A stretch of DNA of 64,000 nucleotides from Paenibacillus sp. 1781tsa1 (GCF_024159265.1 NZ_JAMYWY010000001.1:1984001-2048000); one strand, 5' to 3'. Shown: positions 24,248-34,616, numbered from the stretch's first letter. Numbers and translations are program-made. The notes: generated from the sequence alone by a model not told the origin.

Positions 24248-26185
24248 ATGGCAGTTAACATTAAATTACCGGATGGTTCGGTACGTGAGTACGCGGATGG
24301 CAGCACCATTGAGGATGTAGCCGCTTCGATTAGCAGCGGATTGCGCAAAAATGCCGTAGCCGGCAAGCTGGATGGTATCGTGGTGGACTTGTCCACAACA
24401 CTTCATGAAGGAGCATTGGTGGAGATCGTAACTTTGGATTCACCAGAAGGACTAGAAGTGATGCGTCATAGTACAGCTCACTTGATGGCTCAAGCAGTGA
24501 AACGTTTATATGGTAACCAAGAGGTACGCCTCGGTATTGGCCCGGTCATTGAAGATGGTTTCTACTATGATATGGACCTCGAACATGCGCTCAATCCTGA
24601 AGATCTGCAAAAGATCGAGAAGGAAATGGAACGTATCGTGAATGAGAACTTGCCAATTGTACGTAAGGAAGTTAGCCGCGAGGACGCGATCAAAACGTTC
24701 GAAGAAGTGGGCGATCCTTACAAACTTGAGTTGATCCGTGATTTGCCAGCGGACAGCGTGATTACGATTTATGAGCAAGGTGAATTCTTCGACTTGTGTC
24801 GTGGTCCCCACGTACCATCAACTAGCAAAATCAAAGTGTTCAAACTGATGAATGTCGCTGGTGCTTACTGGCGTGGAGATAGCAAAAACAAAATGCTTCA
24901 ACGTATCTATGGTACGGCTTTTGTGAAAAAAGCACAGCTGGACGAGCATTTGCACTTCCTCGAAGAGGCTCGCAAACGGGATCACCGCAAGCTTGGTAAA
25001 GAGCTCGAAATGTTCACATTCTCCCAACTGGTTGGCCAAGGTCTTCCAATCTGGTTGCCTAACGGTGCGAAGCTGCGCCGTACGCTGGAGCGTTATATTG
25101 TGGATCTGGAAGAAAGCCTTGGATACCAGCATGTATACACACCGGTTCTGGGTAACGTGGAATTGTACAAAACATCTGGACACTGGGAGCACTACCAGGA
25201 AGATATGTTCCCGAAAATGGTTATGGATAACGAGGAACTCGTTCTCCGTCCAATGAACTGTCCTCACCATATGATGGTGTACAAGTCCAGCATGCACAGC
25301 TATCGTGATCTGCCAATCCGTATTGCGGAGCTTGGCATGATGCACCGTTATGAAATGTCAGGAGCGTTAACAGGTCTGCACCGTGTGCGTGCCATGACTC
25401 TGAATGACTCACACATCTTTGCACGCCCGGATCAGATCAAAGAAGAGTTCGCTCGTGTTATCGAGTTGATTCAAACCGTGTACAAGGATTTCGGTATCAA
25501 CGAATATCGTTTCCGTCTGTCCTATCGCGATCCGAAGGATACCGAGAAATACTTCCAGAACGACGAGATGTGGGAGATGTCACAACGCATGCTGCGTGAA
25601 GTTGTGGAAGAGCTTGACCTTCCATTCTATGAAGCAGAAGGTGAAGCTGCGTTCTATGGTCCGAAGCTGGATGTGCAGATCAAAACAGCACTGGGCAAAG
25701 AAGAGACATTGTCTACAGTTCAACTGGACTTCCTGTTGCCTGAGCGCTTTGAGCTTGAATATGTGGGAGATGACGGACAGAAACATCGTCCGGTCGTTAT
25801 TCACCGCGGTGTAATCAGTACGATGGAACGTTTCACAGCATTCTTGCTAGAGAACTTTGCAGGAGCTTTCCCGCTGTGGTTGTCTCCGGTTCAGGCCAAA
25901 GTGATCCCGGTATCCGGAAACTTCGACGATTATGCGCGTGAAGTGGAAGCGAAGCTGAAACGTGCGGGAATCTCTGCTGAAGCTGATCTGCGGAATGAGA
26001 AGCTCGGGTATAAAATCCGTGAGGCGCAGCTTGAGAAAATGCCTTATATGTTTGTAGTCGGTGAGAATGAGCGTAATGCAGAAGCGGTATCCGTGCGTAA
26101 GCGTGGAGAAGGCGATCTGGGCATGAAACCGGTCGATGAAATTATCGCTCAGTTGAAAGAAGAAATTGCAACACGTTTGGTGTAA
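24248..26185 (+). CDS. thrS: Threonine--tRNA ligase
   Basis: A class II aminoacyl-tRNA synthetase of 645 residues. Domains in order are N-terminal TGS (INIKLPDG-type start to about residue 60), the editing domain with [16 protein letters not shown], and the catalytic core with class II motifs ([77 protein letters not shown]). The anticodon-binding domain comes last. ATG 24248 is chosen for its AGGAGG site 10 bases upstream and the family length; the in-frame ATG 24239 abuts that site. Expression is set by the T-box leader. Confidence 0.97.
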   Translation: MAVNIKLPDGSVREYADGSTIEDVAASISSGLRKNAVAGKLDGIVVDLSTTLHEGALVEIVTLDSPEGLEVMRHSTAHLMAQAVKRLYGNQEVRLGIGPVIEDGFYYDMDLEHALNPEDLQKIEKEMERIVNENLPIVRKEVSREDAIKTFEEVGDPYKLELIRDLPADSVITIYEQGEFFDLCRGPHVPSTSKIKVFKLMNVAGAYWRGDSKNKMLQRIYGTAFVKKAQLDEHLHFLEEARKRDHRKLGKELEMFTFSQLVGQGLPIWLPNGAKLRRTLERYIVDLEESLGYQHVYTPVLGNVELYKTSGHWEHYQEDMFPKMVMDNEELVLRPMNCPHHMMVYKSSMHSYRDLPIRIAELGMMHRYEMSGALTGLHRVRAMTLNDSHIFARPDQIKEEFARVIELIQTVYKDFGINEYRFRLSYRDPKDTEKYFQNDEMWEMSQRMLREVVEELDLPFYEAEGEAAFYGPKLDVQIKTALGKEETLSTVQLDFLLPERFELEYVGDDGQKHRPVVIHRGVISTMERFTAFLLENFAGAFPLWLSPVQAKVIPVSGNFDDYAREVEAKLKRAGISAEADLRNEKLGYKIREAQLEKMPYMFVVGENERNAEAVSVRKRGEGDLGMKPVDEIIAQLKEEIATRLV

Positions 26186-26243
26186 ATGAACCATTCAACG
26201 ACTGACTGATCAGCGTATTAATGGCATAGCTCAATCACTACGA

Positions 26244-26287
26244 CGCCTGAATAACTTGGGAATTCCCTTGTTGTTCAGGCGTTTTTT
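26244..26287 (+). terminator. Terminator of thrS
   Basis: CGCCTGAA (26244-26251) pairs with TTCAGGCG (26274-26281), with an inner GGGAATTCCC palindrome, then six T. Confidence 0.9.
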
Positions 26288-26361
26288 CGTCGTTTTCAAT
26301 TTTGAAAAGTATAGATTAATTGCTTTTTGGAAAACCTTTGCAGTGAGGGGGAGGTTGTACA

Positions 26362-27144
26362 ATGAAAAAGCAATTCTCAATTCAAAAGAAAACGATACGG
26401 TGTTTACTGGTTGGTTGTGTAATGTTCGCCGGAATGATGATCAGCCTGAATCAGGCGGATGCTTATACATTTGAAGAGGAAAGTGCAGTACTGCATGTCG
26501 AAAATCGGAGCAATGAGACTTCGCTTGAGAGTTTGAGCAAGTCTGATCAAGAATTTCCGGAACAGGCCAGCCCACTATACAGCGATGAGGCCCAGCTGAC
26601 AACCATGGTGTACATGGCTTTACTATGGTCACCACAACCTATGGTCATTCCAAGGCCTGAGCTTCCAGAGAAACAAGTGGGTAATCCATCTATGCCTGTG
26701 CTTGCTCCACGTTCAGAACAGGTACTGGGTACACAGAAGGTGACAGCAACGGGATATACGGCAGGTGTGGAGTCTACAGGAAAAGGCCCCAAACATCCAC
26801 AATACGGAATTACGTATTCTGGTGTAAAAGTGCGTCGTGATAAAGAAACCGTCTCCACGATTGCAGCTGATCCAAAGTTGTTTCCAATGGGCTCCATTCT
26901 GTATATTCCGGGTTATGGATACGGGATTGTTGCAGATACCGGTTCGGCGATCAAAGGCAATAAAATTGATCTGTATTTCCCGACAACCAAGCAAGTGTAT
27001 AAAGAGTGGGGCAAAAAGGATGTGGAGGTACAGGTGATCAGGCAAGGCGCTGGAAAGTGTACAGAAAAGATGCTCAGCGATTTGGCCGATGCGATCAATG
27101 TGTACAAATCTGTACCGGATTCTTGGCTGGACAAGGCCATTTAA
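26362..27144 (+). CDS. Secreted 3D domain protein (YuiC/YocH-like)
   Basis: A 260-residue exported protein. A basic start and hydrophobic segment ([16 protein letters not shown]) give a signal peptide ending near ADA. The C-terminal half is a 3D domain ([31 protein letters not shown], then [38 protein letters not shown]), carrying the conserved aspartates found in MltA-like lytic transglycosylases and Sps/YuiC wall-remodelling enzymes. No LysM or SH3 domain is present; the linker is acidic. A strong GGGGGAGG site precedes the start. It is likely to act in wall turnover, perhaps around sporulation given its neighbours, but this is inference. Confidence 0.85.
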   Translation: MKKQFSIQKKTIRCLLVGCVMFAGMMISLNQADAYTFEEESAVLHVENRSNETSLESLSKSDQEFPEQASPLYSDEAQLTTMVYMALLWSPQPMVIPRPELPEKQVGNPSMPVLAPRSEQVLGTQKVTATGYTAGVESTGKGPKHPQYGITYSGVKVRRDKETVSTIAADPKLFPMGSILYIPGYGYGIVADTGSAIKGNKIDLYFPTTKQVYKEWGKKDVEVQVIRQGAGKCTEKMLSDLADAINVYKSVPDSWLDKAI

Positions 27145-27159
27145 TTTCACATGTGAACA

Positions 27160-27190
27160 TGAATAACAGAAGTGCTCTCTCCACATAATA
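27160..27190 (+). promoter_or_regulatory. Sigma-G promoter of the spore protein gene
   Basis: TGAATA (27160-27165), 18-bp spacer, CATAATA (27184-27190) closely fits the forespore sigma-G pattern (TGAATA / CATACTA). The gene it serves encodes a classic sigma-G product. Confidence 0.8.
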
Positions 27191-27255
27191 TTGACTGGGG
27201 ACGAACCCCGCGGTGCAGCGATGCATCGTAAATATGAAGAGAGAGGTGATTCGTT

Positions 27256-27471
27256 GTGGCTAAAAAATCACAAGGGTACCAAACGCCGAACGAGAAGTAC
27301 AATGCAGAGTTTGGAGAAGAGAATGCAGCATCTAAAGTGAAGCAATCCGCTCAAAACAAAGTTCAAGATAATTTCCAAACACCTGATGAAAAATTCAATG
27401 CCGAGTTCGGTGTAGAAAACACAGGCCAAACTGGCCAAGCTCAAGGCAAAGCAGGAAAATTCAAAAAATAA
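27256..27471 (+). CDS. Gamma-type small acid-soluble spore protein
   Basis: A 71-residue protein rich in Gln, Asn, Lys and Glu and free of Cys and Trp. It contains two copies of a repeat (TPNEKYNAEFGEEN and TPDEKFNAEFGVEN) built around EFG-x-E, the region cut by the germination protease in gamma-SASPs. These proteins are an amino-acid store in the spore core and do not bind DNA. The start is GTG at 27256 after a GAGAGGTG site. A sigma-G promoter precedes it and a strong terminator follows. Confidence 0.93.
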   Translation: MAKKSQGYQTPNEKYNAEFGEENAASKVKQSAQNKVQDNFQTPDEKFNAEFGVENTGQTGQAQGKAGKFKK

Positions 27472-27501
27472 ATGAAGATTCATTAACCAAATGAGGATTC
27501 G

Positions 27502-27532
27502 ACACCCTGGAGCAGCAGCTCCGGGGTGTTTT
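27502..27532 (+). terminator. Terminator of the gamma-SASP gene
   Basis: A 12-bp stem (27502-27513 with 27518-27529, one G-T pair) around an AGCA loop, followed by four T. Confidence 0.9.
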
Positions 27533-27668
27533 ACATATGCGAAGTTTTTACAAAAATATCCTCCCAACTCAGTCTTGAGACCGAGATGACTTCCACCTGC
27601 CGCCGCTGTTCTCATTGTCTTGTCTGAGTTACACTGGATACATAATACAGACGAAGGAGACATGAGCG

Positions 27669-28697
27669 ATGAAACGATCTACGCGTGACCGCTGGTGGGT
27701 TGGCATACCTCTTATTGCTATTGGTGCGATGATCTTGTTCAGACAATTGGGCTATGACATTGATGTAGGATATATTTTCAGAACATATTGGCCGTTATTT
27801 CTAATCTGGTGGGGGGTCAAAGGAATCTCCGAGATTCGTCGCAACGGGGGTTACGCTTTTATTGGACCAGCAATTGTACTGGCGATCGGTGGTTACTTTC
27901 TTGCCCGTAACCTGGGATGGATTGATTACTCCATGGGGGAGTTCATCCGTTATCTGATCCCGGTTATGCTGATTGGTGGAGGATTATTTGTACTGATTGG
28001 GCCACGACGTCGTGATCGGAAACATCATGACAAAATGCAGCCACCTCCAGCACCGGATCAACCTTACAAACCGTTGTCCCCTGAGGAACTGGAGATGCCA
28101 TCGTCGTTTGACGAACAGTTTGAGAAAACCTTTGGCAAACCGAAACAGGAACAGAAGAACAAATCATATGGCCCTCATTTCACAGGATCAACAGATTCAT
28201 CATCACAAGGGCAACATTATAAGAAGAAATATCAATCGCATAACTCAAGTGATACTGGATATGAAGAACATTACGATGATGGCTACGGGAATGGTTATGG
28301 GGGTTATGGCAGTGGCAATAGCATTAATAAATCAGCGTTCATTGGGGATTTGTATATGGGACAGGAAGTGTTCTCGTTGAAACCGATGAACATCTCGGCC
28401 TTTATCGGAGATACCGTGATTGATTTGACCAAAGCACAGATTCCATACGGTGAGACGAAGATTGTCATTTCCTCATTTATCGGTGATGTGAAAGTATTTG
28501 TTCCAGAAGATATGGACCTGGGTGTGACGGTGACGACGAATTCATTCATTGGAGACATGTCATTGTTGAATCAGAAACGCGGCGGATTCTTGAGTAGTGC
28601 CCAGGCTGAAACTGCCCATTATCTTGAAGCAAGCAAAAAGGTGCGGATTATTGTAAGTGTGTTTATCGGAGACGTCAAAGTTAATAAGGTGGGTTAA
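27669..28697 (+). CDS. liaF: LiaF-like negative regulator of the Lia stress response
   Basis: A 342-residue membrane protein. Four membrane segments lie within the first 120 residues (such as WWVGIPLIAIGAMILF and YLIPVMLIGGGLFVLIG). A long polar, Gly/Tyr/His-rich linker follows (about 125-215), then a C-terminal LiaF domain with a repeated [A/S]FIGD motif (SAFIGDLYM, SAFIGDTVI, SSFIGDVKV, NSFIGDMSL, SVFIGDVKV), typical of a short beta-helix. In Bacillus LiaF keeps LiaS silent until lipid II-acting antibiotics are present. liaS starts three bases after its stop. The linker is longer than in B. subtilis LiaF. Confidence 0.88.
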   Translation: MKRSTRDRWWVGIPLIAIGAMILFRQLGYDIDVGYIFRTYWPLFLIWWGVKGISEIRRNGGYAFIGPAIVLAIGGYFLARNLGWIDYSMGEFIRYLIPVMLIGGGLFVLIGPRRRDRKHHDKMQPPPAPDQPYKPLSPEELEMPSSFDEQFEKTFGKPKQEQKNKSYGPHFTGSTDSSSQGQHYKKKYQSHNSSDTGYEEHYDDGYGNGYGGYGSGNSINKSAFIGDLYMGQEVFSLKPMNISAFIGDTVIDLTKAQIPYGETKIVISSFIGDVKVFVPEDMDLGVTVTTNSFIGDMSLLNQKRGGFLSSAQAETAHYLEASKKVRIIVSVFIGDVKVNKVG

Positions 28698-28700
28698 TGC

Positions 28701-29726
28701 ATGATTCGAACAATTCTCAAGGCTAATAAGTGGGAACTGATGATGTACTTTGCGCTAACTGGTCTGATTACGCTGGGCGGATTCTATCTATTATATGGAG
28801 AGGTATTGATGGGGGCTGGTCGTCAACGGGCATGGACCTATGTCGCCGTTGTTGTGCTGGCCACCGTTATCACCGGATATATCGCTGCATTACGGCTTCA
28901 GCGCAAGATCGACCTGCTCGATCTTAACATGTTGAAAGTGTCCAAGGGTAATCTGGCGGTGCGCATGCCTGAAGCGGATGATGCTTCGTTCGGTCGTGTA
29001 TATCAGGAGTTCAATGTCATGATGGATTCGATTGAGAAAAAGATGAGACTGCTTCAGCGTCTCGGTGAGCAGGAAGTGATTGAGAAGGAGCAAGCCTCGG
29101 AGCGTGCTGTGCTTGAAGAGCGCAAACGAATGGCAAGGGATCTCCATGACACGGTTAGCCAGCAGCTGTTTGCCATGCATATGTCGGCTTCATCTTTACC
29201 ACGTCTGCTGGAGATGAATCCGGAACATGGCAATAAAGTACTGGACCAGTTAATTCAGATGTCACATGTTGCTCAACGACAGATGCGAGGACTTATTGCC
29301 CAACTTCGACCGGTGGAGCTGGAAGGGCGTGATCTCACCGCGGCACTGGATAGCTGGTTTCCTGATTATTGCAGGCAGAATGGTCTTAAAGGTGTGAAAG
29401 AGCTGGAACTGGATGGCGGAATCTCGGATGCCATTGAGCACCAGCTGTTTCTTGTTATTCAGGAGGCGGTTGCCAATGTCGTGAAACATGCAGAGGCAGG
29501 GGTGGTCAGTCTGTCCATACGGGAGAGTGAACATCAAATTAGCATGAGCATCAGCGATGATGGTCAGGGATTTTTGCATCAAGCCGAGCGTCCGGGTTCA
29601 TATGGGTTATCTACCATGCGTGAACGGGCCGAGAAGCTTGGGGGGCAAGTTCAGATTATATCGAAGCCGGGAGCGGGAACGACGGTACGGGTATTGATCC
29701 CGAAATTTCCGAATGTTTCTGAATGA
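28701..29726 (+). CDS. liaS: LiaS-like sensor histidine kinase
   Basis: A 341-residue NarL-type (HisKA_3) kinase. Two membrane helices flank a very short outside loop (YFALTGLITLGGFYLLYG and YVAVVVLATVITGYIAALR), as in intramembrane-sensing kinases. A HAMP-like region and coiled coil lead to the phospho-acceptor box KRMARDLHDTVSQQLFAMHM. The ATPase domain has NVVKHAEAG, ISDDGQGF and YGLSTMRERAEKLGG. It phosphorylates the response regulator encoded 18 bp downstream. With LiaF upstream, this is a complete liaFSR operon for cell-envelope stress. No liaIH-like target genes lie in the window. Confidence 0.9.
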   Translation: MIRTILKANKWELMMYFALTGLITLGGFYLLYGEVLMGAGRQRAWTYVAVVVLATVITGYIAALRLQRKIDLLDLNMLKVSKGNLAVRMPEADDASFGRVYQEFNVMMDSIEKKMRLLQRLGEQEVIEKEQASERAVLEERKRMARDLHDTVSQQLFAMHMSASSLPRLLEMNPEHGNKVLDQLIQMSHVAQRQMRGLIAQLRPVELEGRDLTAALDSWFPDYCRQNGLKGVKELELDGGISDAIEHQLFLVIQEAVANVVKHAEAGVVSLSIRESEHQISMSISDDGQGFLHQAERPGSYGLSTMRERAEKLGGQVQIISKPGAGTTVRVLIPKFPNVSE

Positions 29727-29744
29727 ACTAAAGGGGGAGACGGA

Positions 29745-30407
29745 ATGAGTGGGAAAGTAAACGTGATGATCGTGGATGACCATGACATGGTACGAATGGG
29801 GTTAAAAACGTATCTGATGTTGGAACCTACTTTTCATGTGATGGGAGAAGCGGGCCATGGGCAGGATGCGCTTGATCAGTTGCGTAAGTTACATGATAGT
29901 GAAATGCCCGATTTGATCCTCATGGATCTGATGATGCCCATCATGAATGGCGCTGAAGCAACACAAGCCATCATGACTGAATTTCCAGGGATGAAGATTG
30001 TGATGCTCACCAGTTTCTTAGAGGATGATCTTGTTGTGCAAGCGATTGAAGCGGGTGCGGTAAGTTATGTACTCAAGACAGTCTCTGCTGAAGAACTGAT
30101 CTATGCTCTCCAAGGGGCTTACAGAGGCATGCCTGTTATGACTGGTGATGTGTCGCAGGCATTAACTCGGGGAATCAGGCAACGTACAGCGAGAGAGAGT
30201 GAATCAGGTCTGACTGAACGGGAGAAGGAAGTGTTATTGCTTATTGCAGAGGGGAAGACCAACAAAGACATTGGAGAAGAATTACATATCAGTATCAAAA
30301 CCGTCAAAACACATGTGAGCAATCTGCTGATGAAATGCGAGATGGACGATCGTACACAATTGGCAATCTATGCGCATCGTCAGGGCTGGGTGAAAACGAA
30401 AGGATAA
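29745..30407 (+). CDS. liaR: LiaR-like response regulator (NarL/LuxR type)
   Basis: A 220-residue response regulator. The receiver domain has the acidic pocket DDHD (11-14), phospho-acceptor Asp61 (LILMDLMMP), Thr/Ser in MLTSF and Lys in YVLKT. The LuxR-type HTH is at about 150-215 (LTEREKEVLLLIAEGKTNKDIGEELHISIKTVKTHVSNLL). GGGGGAG precedes the ATG. It is the output of the LiaFS pair. No terminator separates it clearly from htrA, but 150 bp with candidate binding repeats lie in between. Confidence 0.9.
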   Translation: MSGKVNVMIVDDHDMVRMGLKTYLMLEPTFHVMGEAGHGQDALDQLRKLHDSEMPDLILMDLMMPIMNGAEATQAIMTEFPGMKIVMLTSFLEDDLVVQAIEAGAVSYVLKTVSAEELIYALQGAYRGMPVMTGDVSQALTRGIRQRTARESESGLTEREKEVLLLIAEGKTNKDIGEELHISIKTVKTHVSNLLMKCEMDDRTQLAIYAHRQGWVKTKG

Positions 30408-30460
30408 AATCGCGTCATGACGGGAAAAACAATCTATTCTTCCGTGCTTTTATCTCCTTT

Positions 30461-30488
30461 TTAATTGTTTTTAAGGTACGGTTAAGGT
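30461..30488 (+). promoter_or_regulatory. Direct-repeat binding site upstream of htrA
   Basis: TTAATTG (30461-30467), TTAAGGT (30471-30477) and TTAAGGT (30482-30488) repeat at 10 and 11 bp, one helical turn, as sites for OmpR/PhoB-family regulators do. The nearest such regulator is encoded just downstream of htrA. A hairpin (30520-30526 with 30533-30539) follows, close to the ribosome site. Confidence 0.45.
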
Positions 30489-30555
30489 TTAAAGTACAAA
30501 ATAAGGACAGTTAAAGAATATCTCTTGGGAATAAGAGATTGGGAGGTAGAGAGGC

Positions 30556-32223
30556 ATGGACGAACGCAATTATAGATCGAACCGTCAAGACGAGGAAAAC
30601 GAAACCAAACAAACGGAGAATCGCAATTCTTCCGGAACGGACGAATCCTCCTATTATTATTCTTATGGACCTTTTCAGTCCGTGAATCAGGAAGATACAG
30701 CAAATCACATGGGAAGCAATAATCAACGTGAAGAAGGAAATGTAGAGATTACAAAACCTGATCCGGTGAGACCCGTACCTACTTACTATAATAGTGAATC
30801 ATCCGAGCAAGCGAAAAGATCATCAGGAGGCGGCGGAAACGGCTCAGGTAACGGTGGAGATCAAGGGAATGGCGGCAAAGGCAACTGGAACTATAATAAC
30901 CGCAAGCCTCGTTCTTCCGTAAGATCACTGTTGTTCTCTTTTATTGCCGGTATGCTGGTCATTACCGTTCTCATGTACACAGCCGATAGAACAAACATGT
31001 TCACACCGGAGACTGCACTTACGAACACAGGTAATCAAAGCTCGGGACAGGAAGCGTCCACCAACACAGGCGGAGGCAACAATGTGACAGCATCGTTACT
31101 GCCAACCGGCAAAGAAGATGTTTCTTCCGTAGTGACGAGTACAAGTCCAGCTGTTGTCAAAATCGAAACACTCGCGAAGCAGTCCTCACGTACAGGATTG
31201 GGTCAGGGTGGATCGAATACAAGTGATCCGTTGTACCAATACTTCTTCGGTAATGGGGGCGGAACGGAAGGCAATCAAGGCCAGAGCCAGCAACAACAGC
31301 AAGGCAGTAATCAGTTGGTACCACTAGGCATTGGTTCCGGATTTATCTTTGACAAAGAAGGATATATCCTGACGAATCAACACGTAGTTCAGGGTGCAGA
31401 CGTAATCCAGGTAACCCTGGAGAACAACAGTAAACCGTATGAAGCTAAACTGCTGGGAAGCAGCTTCGATCTGGATTTAGCTGTACTGAAAATTGAGAAA
31501 AACAGTGGTGACGATGCGTTCCCTGTAGCTCCACTGGGTGACTCCAACAGTACTCAAGTCGGTGAGTGGCTTGTAGCCATCGGTAACCCTGAAGGATTCG
31601 AACACACGGTTACAGCAGGTGTGCTGAGTGCCAAAGAACGTACAATCAGCATACCAGATGAAGAAACAGGAAAAACACGTGAGTACAGTCATTTGCTGCA
31701 AACAGATGCTTCGATTAATCCGGGGAACTCCGGTGGTCCGTTGCTTAACCTGAATGGGGAAGTTATCGGAATGAACGTGGCAGTAAGCGCAGATGCACAA
31801 GGGATTGGTTTTGCCATCCCGTCGAGCGTTATCTCTGAAGCCGTTAAATATCTCAAAGAGAACAAAGAAGTTCCCAAAGAGCCAGTACCATTTATCGGTG
31901 CATCTCTGATGGCTCTCACGCCTGAAGTTGCTAAACAAATGGGAACAGACATTACCGAAGGTTCTGTCGTAGCCAGCACGATCTTCCAATCACCGGCTTA
32001 CCAAGCAGATCTTCGTGCATATGACATCATCACAGGTGCCAACGGTACGCCGTACGCCACAAGTCAGGATCTGATTGATTTTATCAAGAAACAGAAAATC
32101 GGCAGTGAAGTGACATTGAACGTGGTGCGTGACGGTAAGAAAATGGATCTGAAAATCAAAATCGGCAATAAAAATGATTTTGATACTTCACAAACAACAG
32201 ATACCCAACAGCAGCAACCATAA
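30556..32223 (+). CDS. htrA: HtrA-type membrane-anchored serine protease with PDZ domain
   Basis: A 555-residue quality-control protease. An unusually long cytoplasmic N-terminus (1-120), rich in Asn, Gly, Ser and Gln, precedes a single membrane helix at about 124-141. The trypsin-like domain has the triad His276 (TNQHVVQG), Asp307 (DLDLAVLK) and Ser392 (NPGNSGGP). A poly-Gln/Asn loop (about 240-252) replaces the usual LA loop. One PDZ domain covers about 440-535. It would degrade misfolded exported proteins outside the membrane. GGGAGG precedes the ATG. It is followed by a terminator and then a two-component system, as in the htrB-cssRS locus of B. subtilis. Confidence 0.93.
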   Translation: MDERNYRSNRQDEENETKQTENRNSSGTDESSYYYSYGPFQSVNQEDTANHMGSNNQREEGNVEITKPDPVRPVPTYYNSESSEQAKRSSGGGGNGSGNGGDQGNGGKGNWNYNNRKPRSSVRSLLFSFIAGMLVITVLMYTADRTNMFTPETALTNTGNQSSGQEASTNTGGGNNVTASLLPTGKEDVSSVVTSTSPAVVKIETLAKQSSRTGLGQGGSNTSDPLYQYFFGNGGGTEGNQGQSQQQQQGSNQLVPLGIGSGFIFDKEGYILTNQHVVQGADVIQVTLENNSKPYEAKLLGSSFDLDLAVLKIEKNSGDDAFPVAPLGDSNSTQVGEWLVAIGNPEGFEHTVTAGVLSAKERTISIPDEETGKTREYSHLLQTDASINPGNSGGPLLNLNGEVIGMNVAVSADAQGIGFAIPSSVISEAVKYLKENKEVPKEPVPFIGASLMALTPEVAKQMGTDITEGSVVASTIFQSPAYQADLRAYDIITGANGTPYATSQDLIDFIKKQKIGSEVTLNVVRDGKKMDLKIKIGNKNDFDTSQTTDTQQQQP

Positions 32224-32244
32224 ATATCAGGTAAGGATTGAAAG

Positions 32245-32279
32245 AGCGGAAGGGTTCGAAGGCCCTTCCGCTTTTTTTG
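32245..32279 (+). terminator. Terminator of htrA
   Basis: AGCGGAAGGG (32245-32254) pairs with CCCTTCCGCT (32263-32272), followed by seven T. Confidence 0.93.
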
Positions 32280-32397
32280 CCCTGATAAAGCAGGGTTAAA
32301 AGGGACCAGGGACGGATTGGGGACGCCTACTTGAAGATGCAGATTGTGCTTCTGCCTGTTACAATGGGATAAAACGTTAGGATAAAGGAGAAAGACC

Positions 32398-33087
32398 ATG
32401 CGCTCAACTATTTTGATTGTGGATGATGACGAGAAAATTGTATCCATGCTCCGCCGGGGGCTGGCTTTTGAAGGATATGAGGTACAGACTGCTTCAAATG
32501 GAGCCGAAGGCCTAAGTAAACTGATGGACAAGGAGCCGGACATCGTTGTGCTGGATGTGATGATGCCGCAGATTGACGGATTTGAGGTATGTCGCAGATT
32601 GAGAGAAGCAGGCAGCAAAGTGCCTGTGCTAATGCTGACGGCCAAGGATGAAGTACAGAGCCGGGTGACCGGACTGGACACCGGAGCCGATGACTACCTT
32701 GTAAAACCTTTTGCCTTGGAAGAATTATTGGCACGTGTCCGGGCATTGCTGCGCCGCAAGTCAGATAGCGCAGGTACGCCGGACAACCGCTTGATGTATG
32801 AAGATATCATTTTGGACAATGATTCACGTGAAGTACTTCGAGATGGGCAACGCCTGGAGCTGACTGCCAAGGAATTCGAGCTGCTCAATCTGTTTATGCA
32901 AAATCCAAGACGGGTACTGTCCCGTGATCTGATTATGGATAAAATATGGGGTTATGATTACAGCGGTGAGTCTAACGTGCTTGAAGTGTACATTGCCATG
33001 CTCAGGCAGAAGACCGAAGAATACGGTGGCAAACGTCTAATTCAGACCATCCGGGGAGCCGGCTATATTCTGAGAGGTGACTCCTGA
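32398..33087 (+). CDS. OmpR-family response regulator (CssR/MprA-like)
   Basis: A 229-residue regulator. The receiver domain has acidic residues DDD (9-11), phospho-acceptor Asp53 (VVLDVMMPQIDGFE), MLTAKD and DDYLVKPF. The winged-helix DNA-binding domain at about 128-225 has LTAKEFELLNLFMQNP and RGAGYIL. AAAGGAG precedes the ATG. It pairs with the kinase that begins one base after its stop. Position after htrA suggests control of secretion stress, as for CssRS, but this is an inference from gene order. Confidence 0.92.
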   Translation: MRSTILIVDDDEKIVSMLRRGLAFEGYEVQTASNGAEGLSKLMDKEPDIVVLDVMMPQIDGFEVCRRLREAGSKVPVLMLTAKDEVQSRVTGLDTGADDYLVKPFALEELLARVRALLRRKSDSAGTPDNRLMYEDIILDNDSREVLRDGQRLELTAKEFELLNLFMQNPRRVLSRDLIMDKIWGYDYSGESNVLEVYIAMLRQKTEEYGGKRLIQTIRGAGYILRGDS

Positions 33088-33088
33088 T

Positions 33089-34549
33089 ATGTCCATCCGG
33101 TTAAGACTAACCGCATGGTATTCTGGCATTTTGGCGGCTGTGCTTATTTTTTGGGGCGTTGTAATCTATGCCTTTGTATATTTTAACTCCTACCAGGAAG
33201 TCGAACAGCAATTGAAGGTGAAGAGTGCCCGGATTACAGAGCAAATTGGGGTTAATCCTCTTTCACAGTCGTTGGATCTGGACCCATTTACAGAGAGCCA
33301 GCTTCAGGAGGCTCAGATCTATATTCAACTCTGGGATTATCAGAGTCGTTCGGGCATAATTTCCGGCAACATGAAGAAATTGCAGATTCAGTTTCCGGTA
33401 TTGAAATCCAATGAAATTCTTGAAAAGCGTGGCATATCCAAGATCTATGTGGATGGGACACCGTTTCTGGTGAATCAGCTCCCCCTTTCTCTTCAGGGTA
33501 CCAATGAAGTACGTGGAATTCTTCAGGTAGGAGCCAATGTAAGTTCACAGGAGCGCTTGCTGGAAGCGTTGCTTAATATTTTGGTATTTGGCTGGCTGGT
33601 AGCGATGGCCCTCGCTATTACCTCAGGTCTCGTTCTGGCCCGCAAGTCGATGCGTCCGCTCGTGAATGTCATTGATGCTGCGAACCAGATTCAATCGGGA
33701 GATGACTTAAGTGTACGTATTCAGTATGCGGGGCCTAAGGATGAGATCGGGCGTTTGATTGAAACGGTTAATAATATGCTTGAGCGTACAGAATTGTCAT
33801 TCCGTGGTTTGGAGGAGACGAATGCTGCCCAGCGCCGCTTTGTATCCGATGCATCGCATGAACTGCGTACACCGCTGACTACCATTCGGGGGAACGTGGA
33901 CTTCCTGAAGAAGCTGTGGGATCAGGAAGGAACCGACCGACCGAATCTGGATGAGGAGACGGTCAAGCAAATGTCGCTGGAAGCCATTGAAGATATGGCG
34001 GACGAGGGAAAACGTATGAGCAGGCTGATCAGCGACATGTTATCGCTGGCGAGAGCGGATACGGGGCAGAAAATTGAACTGAATCCGATCCCGCTGCAAA
34101 TTCTCGTACAGGAAGTGGCACGCAGAGCACAATTTCTGGACCGTGAGGCAGAATGGCTTCCAGGAAACTTTGCCATTCTTAATGGTATTTATGTGAACGG
34201 TAGCAAGGACTATCTGCAACAGATGTTATTTATTTTCATTGAAAATGCGTTTAAATACACACCTGAAGGCTCTGTGACACTGGATGCCGTATTATACAAA
34301 GGCCAGGTGGGACTACGCATCAGTGACACCGGTATTGGGATGGATCGGGACGAAGTACCGTTTATCTTTGATCGTTTCTATCGGGCGGATGAATCTCGTG
34401 GGGCTACACCGGGCATAGGTCTGGGACTTTCGATTGCGAAGTGGATTATTGAGGAACACCACGGATCGGTTGAGGTTGTGACCAGACGTGGAGAAGGGAC
34501 CACCTTTATTATCTGGTTGCCGGTTGTCTTTGCTCCGCCTATCGAATAA
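33089..34549 (+). CDS. Sensor histidine kinase with HAMP domain
   Basis: A 486-residue membrane kinase. TM1 (about 9-31) and TM2 (about 163-184) enclose an extracytoplasmic sensor of about 130 residues. HAMP, then HisKA with His257 ([21 protein letters not shown]), and HATPase with [19 protein letters not shown] and [20 protein letters not shown] follow. I chose ATG 33089 (MSIRLRL) with AGAGGTG nine bases upstream; GTG 33077, inside the previous gene, is the alternative. The sensor domain differs in sequence from what I know of CssS, so the signal is open. The ispH promoter lies at the 3' end of this gene. Confidence 0.9.
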   Translation: MSIRLRLTAWYSGILAAVLIFWGVVIYAFVYFNSYQEVEQQLKVKSARITEQIGVNPLSQSLDLDPFTESQLQEAQIYIQLWDYQSRSGIISGNMKKLQIQFPVLKSNEILEKRGISKIYVDGTPFLVNQLPLSLQGTNEVRGILQVGANVSSQERLLEALLNILVFGWLVAMALAITSGLVLARKSMRPLVNVIDAANQIQSGDDLSVRIQYAGPKDEIGRLIETVNNMLERTELSFRGLEETNAAQRRFVSDASHELRTPLTTIRGNVDFLKKLWDQEGTDRPNLDEETVKQMSLEAIEDMADEGKRMSRLISDMLSLARADTGQKIELNPIPLQILVQEVARRAQFLDREAEWLPGNFAILNGIYVNGSKDYLQQMLFIFIENAFKYTPEGSVTLDAVLYKGQVGLRISDTGIGMDRDEVPFIFDRFYRADESRGATPGIGLGLSIAKWIIEEHHGSVEVVTRRGEGTTFIIWLPVVFAPPIE

Positions 34550-34552
34550 AGG

Positions 34553-34558
34553 TATAAT
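34553..34558 (+). promoter_or_regulatory. Candidate -10 element of ispH
   Basis: TATAAT right after the kinase stop codon, with TTTGCT (34529-34534) at an 18-bp spacing as a weak -35. It would give ispH a start near 34565. Confidence 0.45.
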
Positions 34559-34616
34559 AGACAGGACTGCAATTACATCGGCAACGTTGCCGAGAAAGAA
34601 AGCGGGTGGCAACCAA

